A DNA stretch of 11,174 nucleotides from Bacteroidales bacterium (GTDB taxonomy: Bacteria; Bacteroidota; Bacteroidia; Bacteroidales; VadinHA17). Numbering within the stretch: the first letter of the stretch is position 1; every line of letters starts with the position of its first letter. Below the pieces are notes generated by a model, which made no database searches, had not been told where the DNA came from, and was given only the letters and a program-made list of their open reading frames with translations. The stretch covers positions 1 to 11,174 of the forward strand of contig DOZA01000130.1 in NCBI GenBank assembly GCA_003518245.1, read 5' to 3'. A program made the position numbers and the translations under genes. Of the stretch, positions 1 through 7,856 are shown piece after piece.

Positions 1-494
1 AATATATTTATTGCCTCCTCAGGATCGAGCCTGTCCATTGCACTGAAAGCGGCATTGATCTTATTATTTATTTCTTCATCCAGGTTAAGACCAAGTATTA
101 AAAGGCAGTTATCGTCACAATATTCTACTATATCAAACCAGGCAGTACCTGTGGGGAGATTATCAAATACCAGTGTGAAATATACTTTCTCTCCAACTTT
201 TTTGAACTTATAAGAATCGGGGCAGAGAGGCAGTCCGCTTACCTTCTTTAGTTTTAGTTTTACTCCGCCTGAAGATTCTATATATGTATTTTCATCGATA
301 CAGAAATATCCATCGCTGACACGGTTCTGGATATTCATATCAACAAACGTCTCTGAATCTGTTATTCTTACCCTGATAATTTCAACTGTTTCCGGACTCT
401 TCAATCCATAGTTTGGTTTAACAACTTGCTGCGCGAATAACTGCAGGCCAATCATTAGTATCGCCAGAGGTAGAATCGTTCTTTTTATGCTCAT
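1..494 (-). CDS. Secreted protein of unknown function (5' part, runs off the window)
   Basis: An open frame starts with ATG at 494 and continues without a stop for 164 codons to the window edge, so the C-terminus is outside. The first ~21 residues form a signal peptide (basic MSIKR, hydrophobic core, then LFAQ), predicting export to the periplasm or outer membrane. The rest has alternating hydrophobic and polar stretches that suggest beta strands, and four cysteines at residues 65, 91, 126 and 130, the last pair as CDDNC. I do not recognise the family. Its ATG overlaps the TGA of the upstream metallo-beta-lactamase-fold lipoprotein (ATGA, 4 nt), so the two are almost certainly co-transcribed and translationally coupled, and may act together in the envelope. 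No function is assigned. Confidence 0.8.
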   Translation of the reverse strand, partial: MSIKRTILPLAILMIGLQLFAQQVVKPNYGLKSPETVEIIRVRITDSETFVDMNIQNRVSDGYFCIDENTYIESSGGVKLKLKKVSGLPLCPDSYKFKKVGEKVYFTLVFDNLPTGTAWFDIVEYCDDNCLLILGLNLDEEINNKINAAFSAMDRLDPEEAINI

Positions 495-1330
495 ATTATA
501 GTAAGTATATTACCAGTTCCCATCTCTACAAAATTCTCACCAAAAGCTTCCCTGAACCATTGAATTTGCTTTTCACCGGTACAATGAGTAGCACCGCATT
601 TCTGAACTCCCAACTCATGCATGCTGTCAATGATACTATTTATTTGCTTCTGAGAGCTGTTCATAAGATGAAATCCTCCAAATACCATATATATGTCTTT
701 CCCAAAGTCTTTTTTTACCTGTTTGAGTATATTAATTATTCCCGGATGTGAACAGCCGGTCATCACCACAAGACCTTTAGATGTATTTAGTACCATTGAT
801 TGTTCCGGTATTGTGTTACCAATAATTCCTGTACTATATAATCCGTTACACAGTTGCACTGGTTTGCTTACCAGTTCTGCAACTGATCCGGTTGCTTCAG
901 GTATCCTGAAAAACTTATTGCTGAATGTTTCAGGCACAACCACTTTAACATCAGGATTCATATTGAGTAAAGCGCTCAAACCACCAAAATGATCTCTATG
1001 TTCATGAGAAATAAATACTTCATCTATTTTAGTGGCATCAAGGCCCATTTTCCTGAAGTTACTTTCAAAAATCTCCGGTTTTGTACCGGTATCAAAGAGT
1101 ATACACTTTTCCAGTCCCTCTATCAATACTGAAAATCCCCAGTCTGCCTGTGTACCTTCCTTGTAAACATAGTTATCATAAATAATATGAACTCTCACAG
1201 GTGCAGTTATGCCATCACCAATAAATTCCGGTCCTTTGCCTGCGTAGTATTTGTGGTTATCTTTCTGTGAACATGATATGTTCAGAAGTGTAAATGCTAA
1301 AATTACTGATAAGAATATTTTTGCTTCCAT
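491..1330 (-). CDS. Metallo-beta-lactamase-fold hydrolase, exported lipoprotein (COG1237-like)
   Basis: 279 aa. The metal-binding motif is complete: HEHRDH at residues 109-114 supplies His109, His111, Asp113 and His114, with further ligand candidates His195 (TGCSHPG), His221 (GGFHL) and the THCTG at 248-252. DTG at 80-82 precedes the motif as in this fold. The set TGCSHPGI / GGFHL / THCTG is what I know from the COG1237 group, named after the methanopterin-pathway RFA-P synthase but mostly of unknown substrate. The N-terminus is a lipoprotein-type signal ending in LNISC with Cys20 as the likely lipidated residue, so the enzyme probably sits in the periplasm, not the cytoplasm. The lipobox is loose (Asn at -3), which is common in Bacteroidota. 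It overlaps the next gene by 4 nt. The fold is certain; the substrate is not known. Confidence 0.9.
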   Translation of the reverse strand: MEAKIFLSVILAFTLLNISCSQKDNHKYYAGKGPEFIGDGITAPVRVHIIYDNYVYKEGTQADWGFSVLIEGLEKCILFDTGTKPEIFESNFRKMGLDATKIDEVFISHEHRDHFGGLSALLNMNPDVKVVVPETFSNKFFRIPEATGSVAELVSKPVQLCNGLYSTGIIGNTIPEQSMVLNTSKGLVVMTGCSHPGIINILKQVKKDFGKDIYMVFGGFHLMNSSQKQINSIIDSMHELGVQKCGATHCTGEKQIQWFREAFGENFVEMGTGNILTII

Positions 1331-1443
1331 GGCTAAGAGGGTTAATATTACGAATTATGAGCCCTTCTACTTGACCTATGGTCCCGTTAAGGACAATTTA
1401 TGATATAAAGATAAAAGATAAAAGGGAAAAGACGAAAGATATT

Positions 1444-1519
1444 TATAGGCTAAGGCTCCACCTCCGTTGGTATGGATATCCAGCACCACGCCCATCTTCG
1501 AAGGACAGGGAAGCCTGAG
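1444..1519. repeat. Degenerate intergenic repeat, copy A
   Basis: The left end TATAGGCTAAGGCT (1444-1457) matches 13 of 14 bases of 7141-7154, and the right end at 1499-1519, containing GGACAGGGAAG, matches about 18 of 21 bases of 7190-7210. The middle is not alignable by eye. AGGCT near the left end and AGCCT near the right end can pair. The copy lies in the 267-bp gap between the second FadL gene and the lipoprotein hydrolase, which otherwise holds only an AT/purine-rich stretch (about 1404-1440) and the short repeats listed separately. I see no gene in this gap. Confidence 0.6.
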
Positions 1520-1555
1520 AATAATTCATAAAACCTCTGCCTGCTGCCAGGCTTT

Positions 1556-1590
1556 TTCAACCTCATTCAACCTTTTCAACCTTATTCAAC
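1556..1590. repeat. Short tandem repeat, four TTCAAC units
   Basis: TTCAAC occurs at 1556-1561, 1566-1571, 1575-1580 and 1585-1590, a spacing of 9-10 nt (GTTGAA units when read along the minus-strand transcript). It begins 7 nt past the stop codon of the upstream FadL-family gene, so it would lie in the 3' untranslated region. Units of this kind are common in Bacteroidota intergenic DNA; no function is inferred. Confidence 0.6.
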
Positions 1591-1597
1591 TCACAGT

Positions 1598-3049
1598 CTA
1601 GTTTTCACCAAAGAGGAAATCGACACCAACAGAAAAAATCATAGTTCTTTTATCATAATATTCTGTTACTTCAGTTGATCCAACAATCATCTCAGATGTT
1701 CGTACATATTGCACCTCATCTTTCTTATACATGGTATAAGATAATCCAAGGTTAAGATCGATAAGATCAGAAAAGCGTATCCCCAGACCGGTACCAAAGG
1801 AATTTGAAGGCAGGCTATAACGTGTTTCTTTCTGGTACTGCTTATTCACCCCGGGTCTTGACATAAGCCATCCGGCGCTTATACGTATTGCACTGCTAAG
1901 CCTGTATTCAGCACCAAAGGCGATCTCATAGGAATTTTTTTCTATCATATCTATGCTCAAGGTTGTGCTGCCATCAAAATCAACAGGTTTATCAAAATAA
2001 TAATGTACACCTGCATAATACATAAACTTATTTGATGGTCGCCTTGTAAGTCCTATTGAAAGCATTGCAGGTATATCGGCAACTATCTGTGACCCGTCTA
2101 TTAAGATTGTGTCATTATCAACTGTCACAATATTTTTCAAATGATTGGGGATATCAGTGGTTAGTTTCAGATTTGTTCTGAACTCATATTTAATTGCCCA
2201 GTTAGTATAAAGTGTAGGGGCATAGTTAACGCTTAAAACAGGAGTTAATCCATATCCCAGCTGGACTGCATCCACTTCCCTTGTGATTCTTTGTTCCAAG
2301 TTATCTGCTATTTCGTATAAATCTCCTGAGACATTTACAGGAGCATCATCAGCTACTGACCTAATGAATTCAACAGGATCTTTTTCGAAACTGCCTTCCA
2401 GGTTAGTTCCCTTAATAGTTATATTATTTATACTTCCCTGATATGTATGTTTTGCCCTGACAAGTCTTAAGCCAGCCGCTGCTGACCAGTAATCGTTTAT
2501 CTGGTAAGCCATATTAAACTGGATACTCGGGAAAAAAGACTTTAAGCTGAATTCAGCATTAACCTCATAACCTGTAATACTACCGTTTATTAAGGTATCC
2601 AGGTTAGACTGGTAATATGGTACCAGGTCAGCAACCTGGCGCTCCAGGGGAGACAACCCGTTATTATATGATATTTCTCCGCTTCCTGAAACTATATTTG
2701 CACTTCCCGAAAAGGCAAATTTACCTCTTTTATAAACTGTGTATAAGGAAGGATAAAGGGGGGTCAATACTTTCCCGTTAAATTCCTTAGACTTATCAGT
2801 ATAATTTTCATAATCACTTTCAATGAGCCATGTTTCACCAATTGCCATATTATTAACAGAAAGAAAAAAGCCGTCACTGAAGTGTACCAAGCCGGCAGGG
2901 TTATAGTATGCAGCATCTATATCAATTGTAGCATCCCTGCACTGGAAGCGTGTGAACATTGCACTCTGGTTGGTATTGGTAACCAGCCCGCCTGCAAATA
3001 TGTTTATATACATGCATATCAATACCGATATGAAAATACTCCTTTTCAT
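1598..3049 (-). CDS. OmpP1/FadL/TodX-family outer-membrane transporter (paralog 2)
   Basis: 483 aa from the ATG at 3049. A longer frame opens at 3118, but its extra 23 residues are not signal-like, and from 3049 the protein aligns without gaps to the upstream paralog for the first 60 residues. That alignment covers the signal peptide (1-20), GGLVTNTNQSA (20-30), CRDA (37-40) and the NPAGL hatch motif (50-54). The family forms 14-strand outer-membrane barrels with an N-terminal plug that take up hydrophobic compounds such as long-chain fatty acids or aromatic hydrocarbons; the substrate here is unknown. The body has repeated aromatic beta-strand segments. It ends in ...DFLFGEN, not in the terminal aromatic residue usual for barrel proteins. 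An intrinsic terminator separates it from its paralog, so it may have its own promoter. Confidence 0.88.
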   Translation of the reverse strand: MKRSIFISVLICMYINIFAGGLVTNTNQSAMFTRFQCRDATIDIDAAYYNPAGLVHFSDGFFLSVNNMAIGETWLIESDYENYTDKSKEFNGKVLTPLYPSLYTVYKRGKFAFSGSANIVSGSGEISYNNGLSPLERQVADLVPYYQSNLDTLINGSITGYEVNAEFSLKSFFPSIQFNMAYQINDYWSAAAGLRLVRAKHTYQGSINNITIKGTNLEGSFEKDPVEFIRSVADDAPVNVSGDLYEIADNLEQRITREVDAVQLGYGLTPVLSVNYAPTLYTNWAIKYEFRTNLKLTTDIPNHLKNIVTVDNDTILIDGSQIVADIPAMLSIGLTRRPSNKFMYYAGVHYYFDKPVDFDGSTTLSIDMIEKNSYEIAFGAEYRLSSAIRISAGWLMSRPGVNKQYQKETRYSLPSNSFGTGLGIRFSDLIDLNLGLSYTMYKKDEVQYVRTSEMIVGSTEVTEYYDKRTMIFSVGVDFLFGEN

Positions 3050-3097
3050 ATTGTGAGGACTAATAGTCGCATGTAAAGGTTGCATTACTGTCACCCT

Positions 3098-3107
3098 GCC
3101 GGCCGGC
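3098..3107. other. GC-only perfect palindrome upstream of the second FadL gene
   Basis: GCCGGCCGGC is a 10-bp perfect palindrome made only of G and C in an otherwise AT-rich gap, 48 nt before the start codon at 3049. A second small inverted repeat, TAGCC-AAAA-GGCTA (3112-3125), lies next to it. Either could be an operator or a chance feature. Confidence 0.35.
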
Positions 3108-3124
3108 GAGCTAGCCAAAAGGCT

Positions 3125-3156
3125 AAAAAAGTGGTGTGGGGTATCAACCCCACACC
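3125..3156 (-). terminator. Rho-independent terminator after the first FadL gene
   Basis: Read on the minus strand, GGTGTGGGG (3156-3148), a 6-nt loop and CCCCACACC (3141-3133) make a perfect 9-bp stem, followed after two bases by a run of six T (3130-3125). It begins about 11 nt past the TAA at 3167, where a terminator for that gene belongs. Confidence 0.85.
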
Positions 3157-3166
3157 GCCTATATTT

Positions 3167-4648
3167 TTAGAAGTTAAGATCTACGCCTACGGCTACGATC
3201 CAGGTTTTAATATCATATGTTTCATTAACCGGTATAGGTGTACCACCAAGATCGTAATTGAATGCCTTGGTACCATCATCATACATGGTCATTGATGCAC
3301 CCAGGTTAATATCTATTAGCGGAGTTACAGACACCTTGAATCCACCCCCGAAAGTAGTGGTGTTGAGGCTGTACCTGATGTCACTCTGGTAATTATCATT
3401 AACACCTGTTGATGTAGCCAGATACCCGGCACTTACACTCAGCGGTCCCCAGAGGTTATATTCCACACCCAGTCCATACTCAATGAAGTTTTTATCGATC
3501 ATATTAACATCCAGAGTGGTGCTACCGTCATAGTCATTATTCTTATCAAAGAAATAATGTACACCTGCAGATATAAGGAGCTTATCCAGGGGATTTACGG
3601 AGGCTCCTATTGAGAGCATGGCAGGCATATCTGCCACAACTTTACTCCCATCAACATACATTCCACCGGCATCTTTGCCATCGTTTACTGTTGTTTCGAG
3701 TTCCAGTTTTGTCTTATGCTCATACTTGACAGCAATATTGATCATATCGATAGGTGATATATTAACACTCACAATAGGTGTTATACCGCTACCTTTCTGA
3801 ACCACATCTGCTTCCAGGTTTGTCTGCAGATCCAGAACTGCTGCCACCAAATTCAGTTGATCTGAGGCACCGGCGCCCACAGCATAAGGATGAGCTGCTA
3901 TTGCTCTCAGATAATCGCCTGGTGAACCATTAAATGGTGAAGGCAGTCCGGTTGTAGCATCAGGTGCGGCTGTTACCATCACATTTGATACTTTTCCCTG
4001 GTATGTATTTTCAGCGATAACATACCTTGCCCCCAGAGCAACAGATATCATATCATTGATCTCATAAGAGAAATTAGCCTGTATCCCGTAATATACTGAA
4101 GTACCAGTAAATTCGATATCAGAGCTATATGATTGCACATTACGGAACAATGGATCCGGGTAACCCATTAACTGAACACCATCATCCAGTTCTGATAGTT
4201 GTGATTGCAGCGATGGCACCAGTGTTGAAACCATCATTTCAAATGAAGGCAGTCCTCCCAGGTATTCTGCTCCTCCGCCACCGCCAATCGGATTAAACCC
4301 AGCTGAGATAACAATTTTACCCAGCTTGAAGGCAGCATATACAGATGGGAATATAGGAGCTGACACCTCACCCGTATATTCAACAGGTTTTGTGCCGCCC
4401 AGGAACATAAAATCATTTGTGATGGTCTTGGTCTGTCCTATTGTCTGATTACTCACAGATAAATGGAGACCATTACCCAGTTTGGTCAGACCAGCCGGGT
4501 TGAAGTATACAGCATCGACTCCAACAGTGGCATCACGACACATCATTCTTGTGTAGCTGGCACTCTGGTTTGTATTGGTTACCAGCCCTCCTGCCATAAG
4601 CCCTGAAGCAAGGCATATAGCAGTAATTGTTAAGAGTATTTTTTTCAT
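3167..4648 (-). CDS. OmpP1/FadL/TodX-family outer-membrane transporter (paralog 1)
   Basis: 493 aa with a clean signal peptide (KK at 2-3, hydrophobic core, cleavage near GLMAG at 16-20). The mature N-terminus GGLVTNTNQSA, then CRDA (37-40) and FNPAGL (49-54), is the plug region typical of OmpP1/FadL proteins, in which an NPA motif marks the hatch. Many alternating beta-strand segments follow and the protein ends in VGVDLNF, a terminal Phe as expected for a barrel recognised by the BAM machinery. Known members import hydrophobic molecules across the outer membrane; the ligand is not predictable here. Compared with its neighbour it has an insertion around residues 225-265 (proline/glycine/alanine-rich) that may form an extracellular loop. 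A plausible housekeeping promoter lies upstream and a strong terminator follows, so it may be monocistronic. Confidence 0.92.
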   Translation of the reverse strand: MKKILLTITAICLASGLMAGGLVTNTNQSASYTRMMCRDATVGVDAVYFNPAGLTKLGNGLHLSVSNQTIGQTKTITNDFMFLGGTKPVEYTGEVSAPIFPSVYAAFKLGKIVISAGFNPIGGGGGAEYLGGLPSFEMMVSTLVPSLQSQLSELDDGVQLMGYPDPLFRNVQSYSSDIEFTGTSVYYGIQANFSYEINDMISVALGARYVIAENTYQGKVSNVMVTAAPDATTGLPSPFNGSPGDYLRAIAAHPYAVGAGASDQLNLVAAVLDLQTNLEADVVQKGSGITPIVSVNISPIDMINIAVKYEHKTKLELETTVNDGKDAGGMYVDGSKVVADMPAMLSIGASVNPLDKLLISAGVHYFFDKNNDYDGSTTLDVNMIDKNFIEYGLGVEYNLWGPLSVSAGYLATSTGVNDNYQSDIRYSLNTTTFGGGFKVSVTPLIDINLGASMTMYDDGTKAFNYDLGGTPIPVNETYDIKTWIVAVGVDLNF

Positions 4649-4679
4649 AGCTTAGGTTTTTGGTAAGCATAAATTAGGA

Positions 4680-4709
4680 TAAATATATATAAATTATCTT
4701 TCTCTACAA
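4680..4709 (-). promoter_or_regulatory. Candidate Bacteroidota housekeeping promoter for the first FadL gene
   Basis: On the minus strand TTG at 4709-4707, a 19-nt spacer and TATATTTA at 4687-4680 match the Bacteroidota primary-sigma consensus (TTG about -33, TAnnTTTG about -7) at all but the last base of the -7 box. Initiation would fall near 4672 and give a leader of about 24 nt. The match comes from a very AT-rich region, so chance is a real possibility. Confidence 0.45.
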
Positions 4710-4754
4710 TCTAATATTAGTTCAGAAGCACAAAAACAGGTATTTATAACACCA

Positions 4755-7082
4755 TTAAATGATCACACCTTCCATCAGTTTTTCTAGATCTTCAGCCATA
4801 TTAATAAACTCCTCAGCTGACATATCTTTAACATAGACAAGTCCATGTGTTGCTCTTAATATTGGTTTATCACTGTCATAAAAGAATCCTTTCCCGAGAA
4901 CCAGCTGCAACTGTTTTAGTTGTTCGACCCAGATCCTGCGGGTTAGTTCGCTGAATTTACCATCATACTCATAACTTGGGAATGATGCATTTACCTGGCT
5001 CCCGTAGCATTTCTCGAATGAACTTTCGAGTACAGCCATTGAATTAAGAGATACAGGCACTATGGTATTGACTTCAGAGGGATGGAACCTGTACCATACA
5101 TTCCTGTACCCTATCACTCTGAGTCCTGAAATATCTTTCTCCCCTCCCCATTCTTTCACTGCAGCAGCAATTGCCTGCAAGACTTTATAATGAGTATCGG
5201 GACCACTACCCTCAGGATCAAGAGCGAGGCTAATAATATGGGGATTAATCCTGCGGAGCTGGTTTAGTACCGGTTCTATATCACGATCATGTTCAGGCTG
5301 TTCGGTAAATATATCTCCCTTATAGAAGCCCAGGCGAAGGTGGTGTATATTTCTTATTGGCACACCAAAATGAGCCCAGACCAGTTCTTCCTCAAATTCA
5401 CGTACCATTCCCTTGAGCTGTTGTATCTTAGGAGGGCTCTTACTCCCTGCATAAGTGCTGCGCAATGCTTTTATCACCTCATTTATAACTTCAATAATCT
5501 GCATTTTACTTTCCACGGACCATATCTCAACCAGTCCTCTCACCACCCTGTGGCATATACCACGACGCATACCTTCATAATTATGCTGGGCAGTAGCACT
5601 CAGGTAGTGATATATGTCCTTGTACCACTTTATTTTATAGCCACTATCAAAAAAATCAGGATAGTATATCATCTGGATTTCACCCTCATTCAACAGTTTC
5701 AGGGTATCCAGTAATATACTTTCTATGAAATGATCGGTTACTGCTGTAAATCCTGATGTCAGCACACAGAAATGAACATCATTGGTAGCCGAGCGCACCT
5801 GCCTGATACATTTAGGCAGTATCCCCAGCATAATATCATCATGATGCGGCCCGGTATGATATATTACCCGGTTTTCTTCGCTTTTTATTCCTCTTTCGAT
5901 CTTGGTTTTAACAGATTCTACTACCTGGTGAACGGTATCTTTTCCCAGTCCCGGTATCATTGAGCAGTATTTATCATTTCTAAGATCATCAAGCGTAAGG
6001 TTACGTGAATACTTATCCAGTTCATGACAGAGATTAATCACAGCCCTTTCCGTTTTTTCATCAGACCACTCACCCTGCCTGAAATACATATCCACATAGT
6101 CATCCAGGGAGGAGGCTGCTCCACCTGTGAGGTAGAAAACACTGTTTTCGAGTCGCTGAAATGCAGTTGCCGGATAAAGTGTATTCATCTCGTTTTCAAG
6201 CGCATTCTTTATTATTTTTGCCTTGGCTTCACCTGCAGCAAAAATAATAGCAACAGCTTCTGAATTATACGTGATTGTCTCAAGTCCAATGGTTATAACC
6301 AATCTGTTGCGAGATACTTCTATTCCTCCCAGGTCACTGGCAGCTACTGCCTGTGTCTCAAAGTTTGTAGCAGTAAGTCTTGTTGTTGAATAAAGATCCG
6401 AGCCCTTAGTATTGAAGGCTATATGTCCATCAGGGCCTATACCCCCGAGGAAAAAGCCTATACCTCCTTTTTCACGTATTTTCTGCTCATACGAAGAGCA
6501 CCAGTCATCAATCATGAATATTGCTTTCTGCTGTATTTCCTCCATCCTGGTTTTTGCCTCCCTGAACCTGAGACTCAAATCTATTAACAGGTCAGGGAAT
6601 ACTTCCCTGTAATGCATCTCATCGGGCAAAGACACAGATACAGAATTCATTGTCAGGCAGTTTGACCTTTCAAGGCCAAACTGGTCTATATAAAAATTGT
6701 TTACGTAATTATAAAAACTGTTATGCTGCACAGGATTTATAGGATAAAACTCATCCATCTGAACAAAATGCAGTCCCCTGGTGTCAGGTTTTGCTATACT
6801 GCCAAGCCCGTATCGATTTAATATATCTTTAACCTTTCTGCTTTCCCAGTTATCCAACAAAAAACGGGTGTACTTGATGAAATATTCGGGTGTTTTACCG
6901 GTGGGTAAACTTATAACTCCTTCAGGGTTTACTGAAATCCATTCCAGGAACCTTAATGCAGTTAACAACCCGAGCCCGGGAAAATTATCAACAACAATAT
7001 AAGGTATATGTGTTGACATATTATAGCTGCCAGCCTGTTCGTAGAAAATGCTATCAACCTTTGATTTAAATTGTCTGCTCAT
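4755..7082 (-). CDS. Fusion of glucosamine-6-phosphate deaminase-like (NagB) and PIG-L/LmbE deacetylase-like domains
   Basis: 775 aa, no signal peptide, so cytoplasmic. Residues ~28-340 form a NagB-type sugar-phosphate domain: phosphate-loop region SLPTGKTPE (58-66), MDEFYP (109-114, Asp110 at the place of E. coli Asp72) and GIGPDGHIAFN (214-224, with Asp218 and His220 at the places of Asp141 and His143). Residues ~405-750 form a PIG-L/LmbE domain, marked by GPHHDD (411-416), the zinc-binding PHxDD motif, and a later histidine in GPDTHYK (627-633). NagB enzymes turn glucosamine-6-phosphate into fructose-6-phosphate and ammonia; LmbE enzymes remove N-acetyl groups from GlcNAc-type sugars. A fusion could join deacetylation and deamination of an amino sugar, but this is inference. 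Odd: the residue after HIAFN is Thr225, where E. coli NagB has catalytic Glu148. I recall similar fusions in Bacteroides annotated only as NagB-like. Plain NagB is about 266 aa. Confidence 0.85.
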   Translation of the reverse strand: MSRQFKSKVDSIFYEQAGSYNMSTHIPYIVVDNFPGLGLLTALRFLEWISVNPEGVISLPTGKTPEYFIKYTRFLLDNWESRKVKDILNRYGLGSIAKPDTRGLHFVQMDEFYPINPVQHNSFYNYVNNFYIDQFGLERSNCLTMNSVSVSLPDEMHYREVFPDLLIDLSLRFREAKTRMEEIQQKAIFMIDDWCSSYEQKIREKGGIGFFLGGIGPDGHIAFNTKGSDLYSTTRLTATNFETQAVAASDLGGIEVSRNRLVITIGLETITYNSEAVAIIFAAGEAKAKIIKNALENEMNTLYPATAFQRLENSVFYLTGGAASSLDDYVDMYFRQGEWSDEKTERAVINLCHELDKYSRNLTLDDLRNDKYCSMIPGLGKDTVHQVVESVKTKIERGIKSEENRVIYHTGPHHDDIMLGILPKCIRQVRSATNDVHFCVLTSGFTAVTDHFIESILLDTLKLLNEGEIQMIYYPDFFDSGYKIKWYKDIYHYLSATAQHNYEGMRRGICHRVVRGLVEIWSVESKMQIIEVINEVIKALRSTYAGSKSPPKIQQLKGMVREFEEELVWAHFGVPIRNIHHLRLGFYKGDIFTEQPEHDRDIEPVLNQLRRINPHIISLALDPEGSGPDTHYKVLQAIAAAVKEWGGEKDISGLRVIGYRNVWYRFHPSEVNTIVPVSLNSMAVLESSFEKCYGSQVNASFPSYEYDGKFSELTRRIWVEQLKQLQLVLGKGFFYDSDKPILRATHGLVYVKDMSAEEFINMAEDLEKLMEGVII

Positions 7083-7140
7083 AACCGGTTTTTTGAATTA
7101 AGCGGAAAGATATAAGGAATAGATGAAAGATGAAAATAAA

Positions 7141-7224
7141 TATAGGCTGAGGCTGAAGCTAAGGCTTCCGTCCAGAGAATTAGGGACTACGGCGGACAGG
7201 GAAGACTGAGGTTTATCCTTAGCT
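7141..7224. repeat. Degenerate intergenic repeat, copy B, with a long inverted repeat
   Basis: The ends (TATAGGCTGAGGCT at 7141-7154; GGACAGGGAAG within 7190-7210) match copy A at 1444-1519 in the same orientation. Within and just past this copy are nested inverted arms: AGCTAAGG (7157-7164) with CCTTAGCT (7217-7224), then CTTCC (7165-7169) with GGAAG (7200-7204), and GTCC (7170-7173) with GGAC (7194-7197). These could fold into a bulged hairpin in RNA. It lies just 3' of the broken DUF2961 gene and upstream of the NagB-LmbE fusion gene. No T-run follows it, so it is not a classical terminator. Confidence 0.6.
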
Positions 7225-7232
7225 GACTGTAT

Positions 7233-7856
7233 TTACAGCCAGACGAAGTCTATACCCACCCGGTTTGCACCTTCTTCAAGGTTTTCAATAACTATTGAGT
7301 ATTTACCCGGCATTAGTTCAGGAACCTGTAAGCTATGATTCCTTGACAGTGTGCCATAATCTGATTTCAGGTCTGCAACAATACTCGTTTCGTTCTCCAA
7401 ACCTTCAATAAAAACCTTTACTTTCCCGCTTTCAGGGGTATGAGCCATGGTCAGGATAATATTCTTCTTCCTCTTTTCCGCAACTCTGAACCTTAGTTTG
7501 AAGCTTTCGCCTATCTGATCAAACCTGTTAAAGAATATTCTTCCTTCACTCCACATATAAGAATTGAATAACCGGTCAGCCGGGTAGAGACTTACAACAT
7601 CTTCAGCTTCTATAAAATCATATGAAGCTGAGCCCAGGTATTTTTCAGGATGGGGCCAGTAAGGCATAGTTTGAGTTCGCAGGTCAGCAGGTGATATTTG
7701 CATATTATCATCAATAGTAAAGGACGGGGCATAGTAATAACAAATCCTTCCATAATCAAAATTCTTAACATTACCATGATGATATAGCTCCATAAAAAAT
7801 GCAAAGCAGTCATTAAAAACTATATCATCTATTATCTGGTACCGGTAATTAGTCAC
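7233..7856 (-). CDS. C-terminal fragment of the DUF2961/GH172 protein
   Basis: Open from a GTG at 7856 (207 aa), but family sequence continues upstream in the same frame to about 8012, so the GTG is probably an internal valine (NRGFVTNY) and not a true start. A purine stretch AGGGG lies 4 nt before it and GTGA overlaps the TGA of the other frame, so re-initiation cannot be excluded. The first ~45 residues (NYRYQIIDDIVF to GRICYYYA) are the conserved end of the DUF2961 core. The remainder, with DFIEAEDVV, LFNSYMWSEGRIFFNRFD and the final GIDFVWL, resembles the beta-rich C-terminal domain that follows the core in longer members. No signal peptide of its own. Confidence 0.6.
   Translation of the reverse strand: MTNYRYQIIDDIVFNDCFAFFMELYHHGNVKNFDYGRICYYYAPSFTIDDNMQISPADLRTQTMPYWPHPEKYLGSASYDFIEAEDVVSLYPADRLFNSYMWSEGRIFFNRFDQIGESFKLRFRVAEKRKKNIILTMAHTPESGKVKVFIEGLENETSIVADLKSDYGTLSRNHSLQVPELMPGKYSIVIENLEEGANRVGIDFVWL

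Noticed and set aside
693..992. Plus-strand open frame of 99 codons opposite the metallo-beta-lactamase-fold gene
   Set aside because: Antisense to conserved metal-site codons and without recognisable features of its own.
1539..1557. Terminator-like hairpin GCCTG-CTGC-CAGGC followed by TTTTT on the plus strand
   Set aside because: The stem is only 5 bp and no plus-strand gene ends there; on the minus strand, where the neighbouring genes lie, no T-run follows.
3050..3085. ECF-like GCAAC...GTC pattern just before the second FadL gene
   Set aside because: The -10-like GTC would fall only about 10 nt before the start codon, leaving almost no leader, and the spacing is a base longer than at the better site near 9834.
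3050..3118. N-terminal extension of the second FadL gene to 3118
   Set aside because: The 23 added residues are not signal-like, run through the GC palindrome, and precede a normal signal peptide whose start aligns exactly with that of the paralog.
5289..5714. Plus-strand open frame of 141 codons inside the NagB-LmbE gene
   Set aside because: It lies wholly antisense to a well-supported gene and its translation shows no domain, signal or start context; it is a shadow.
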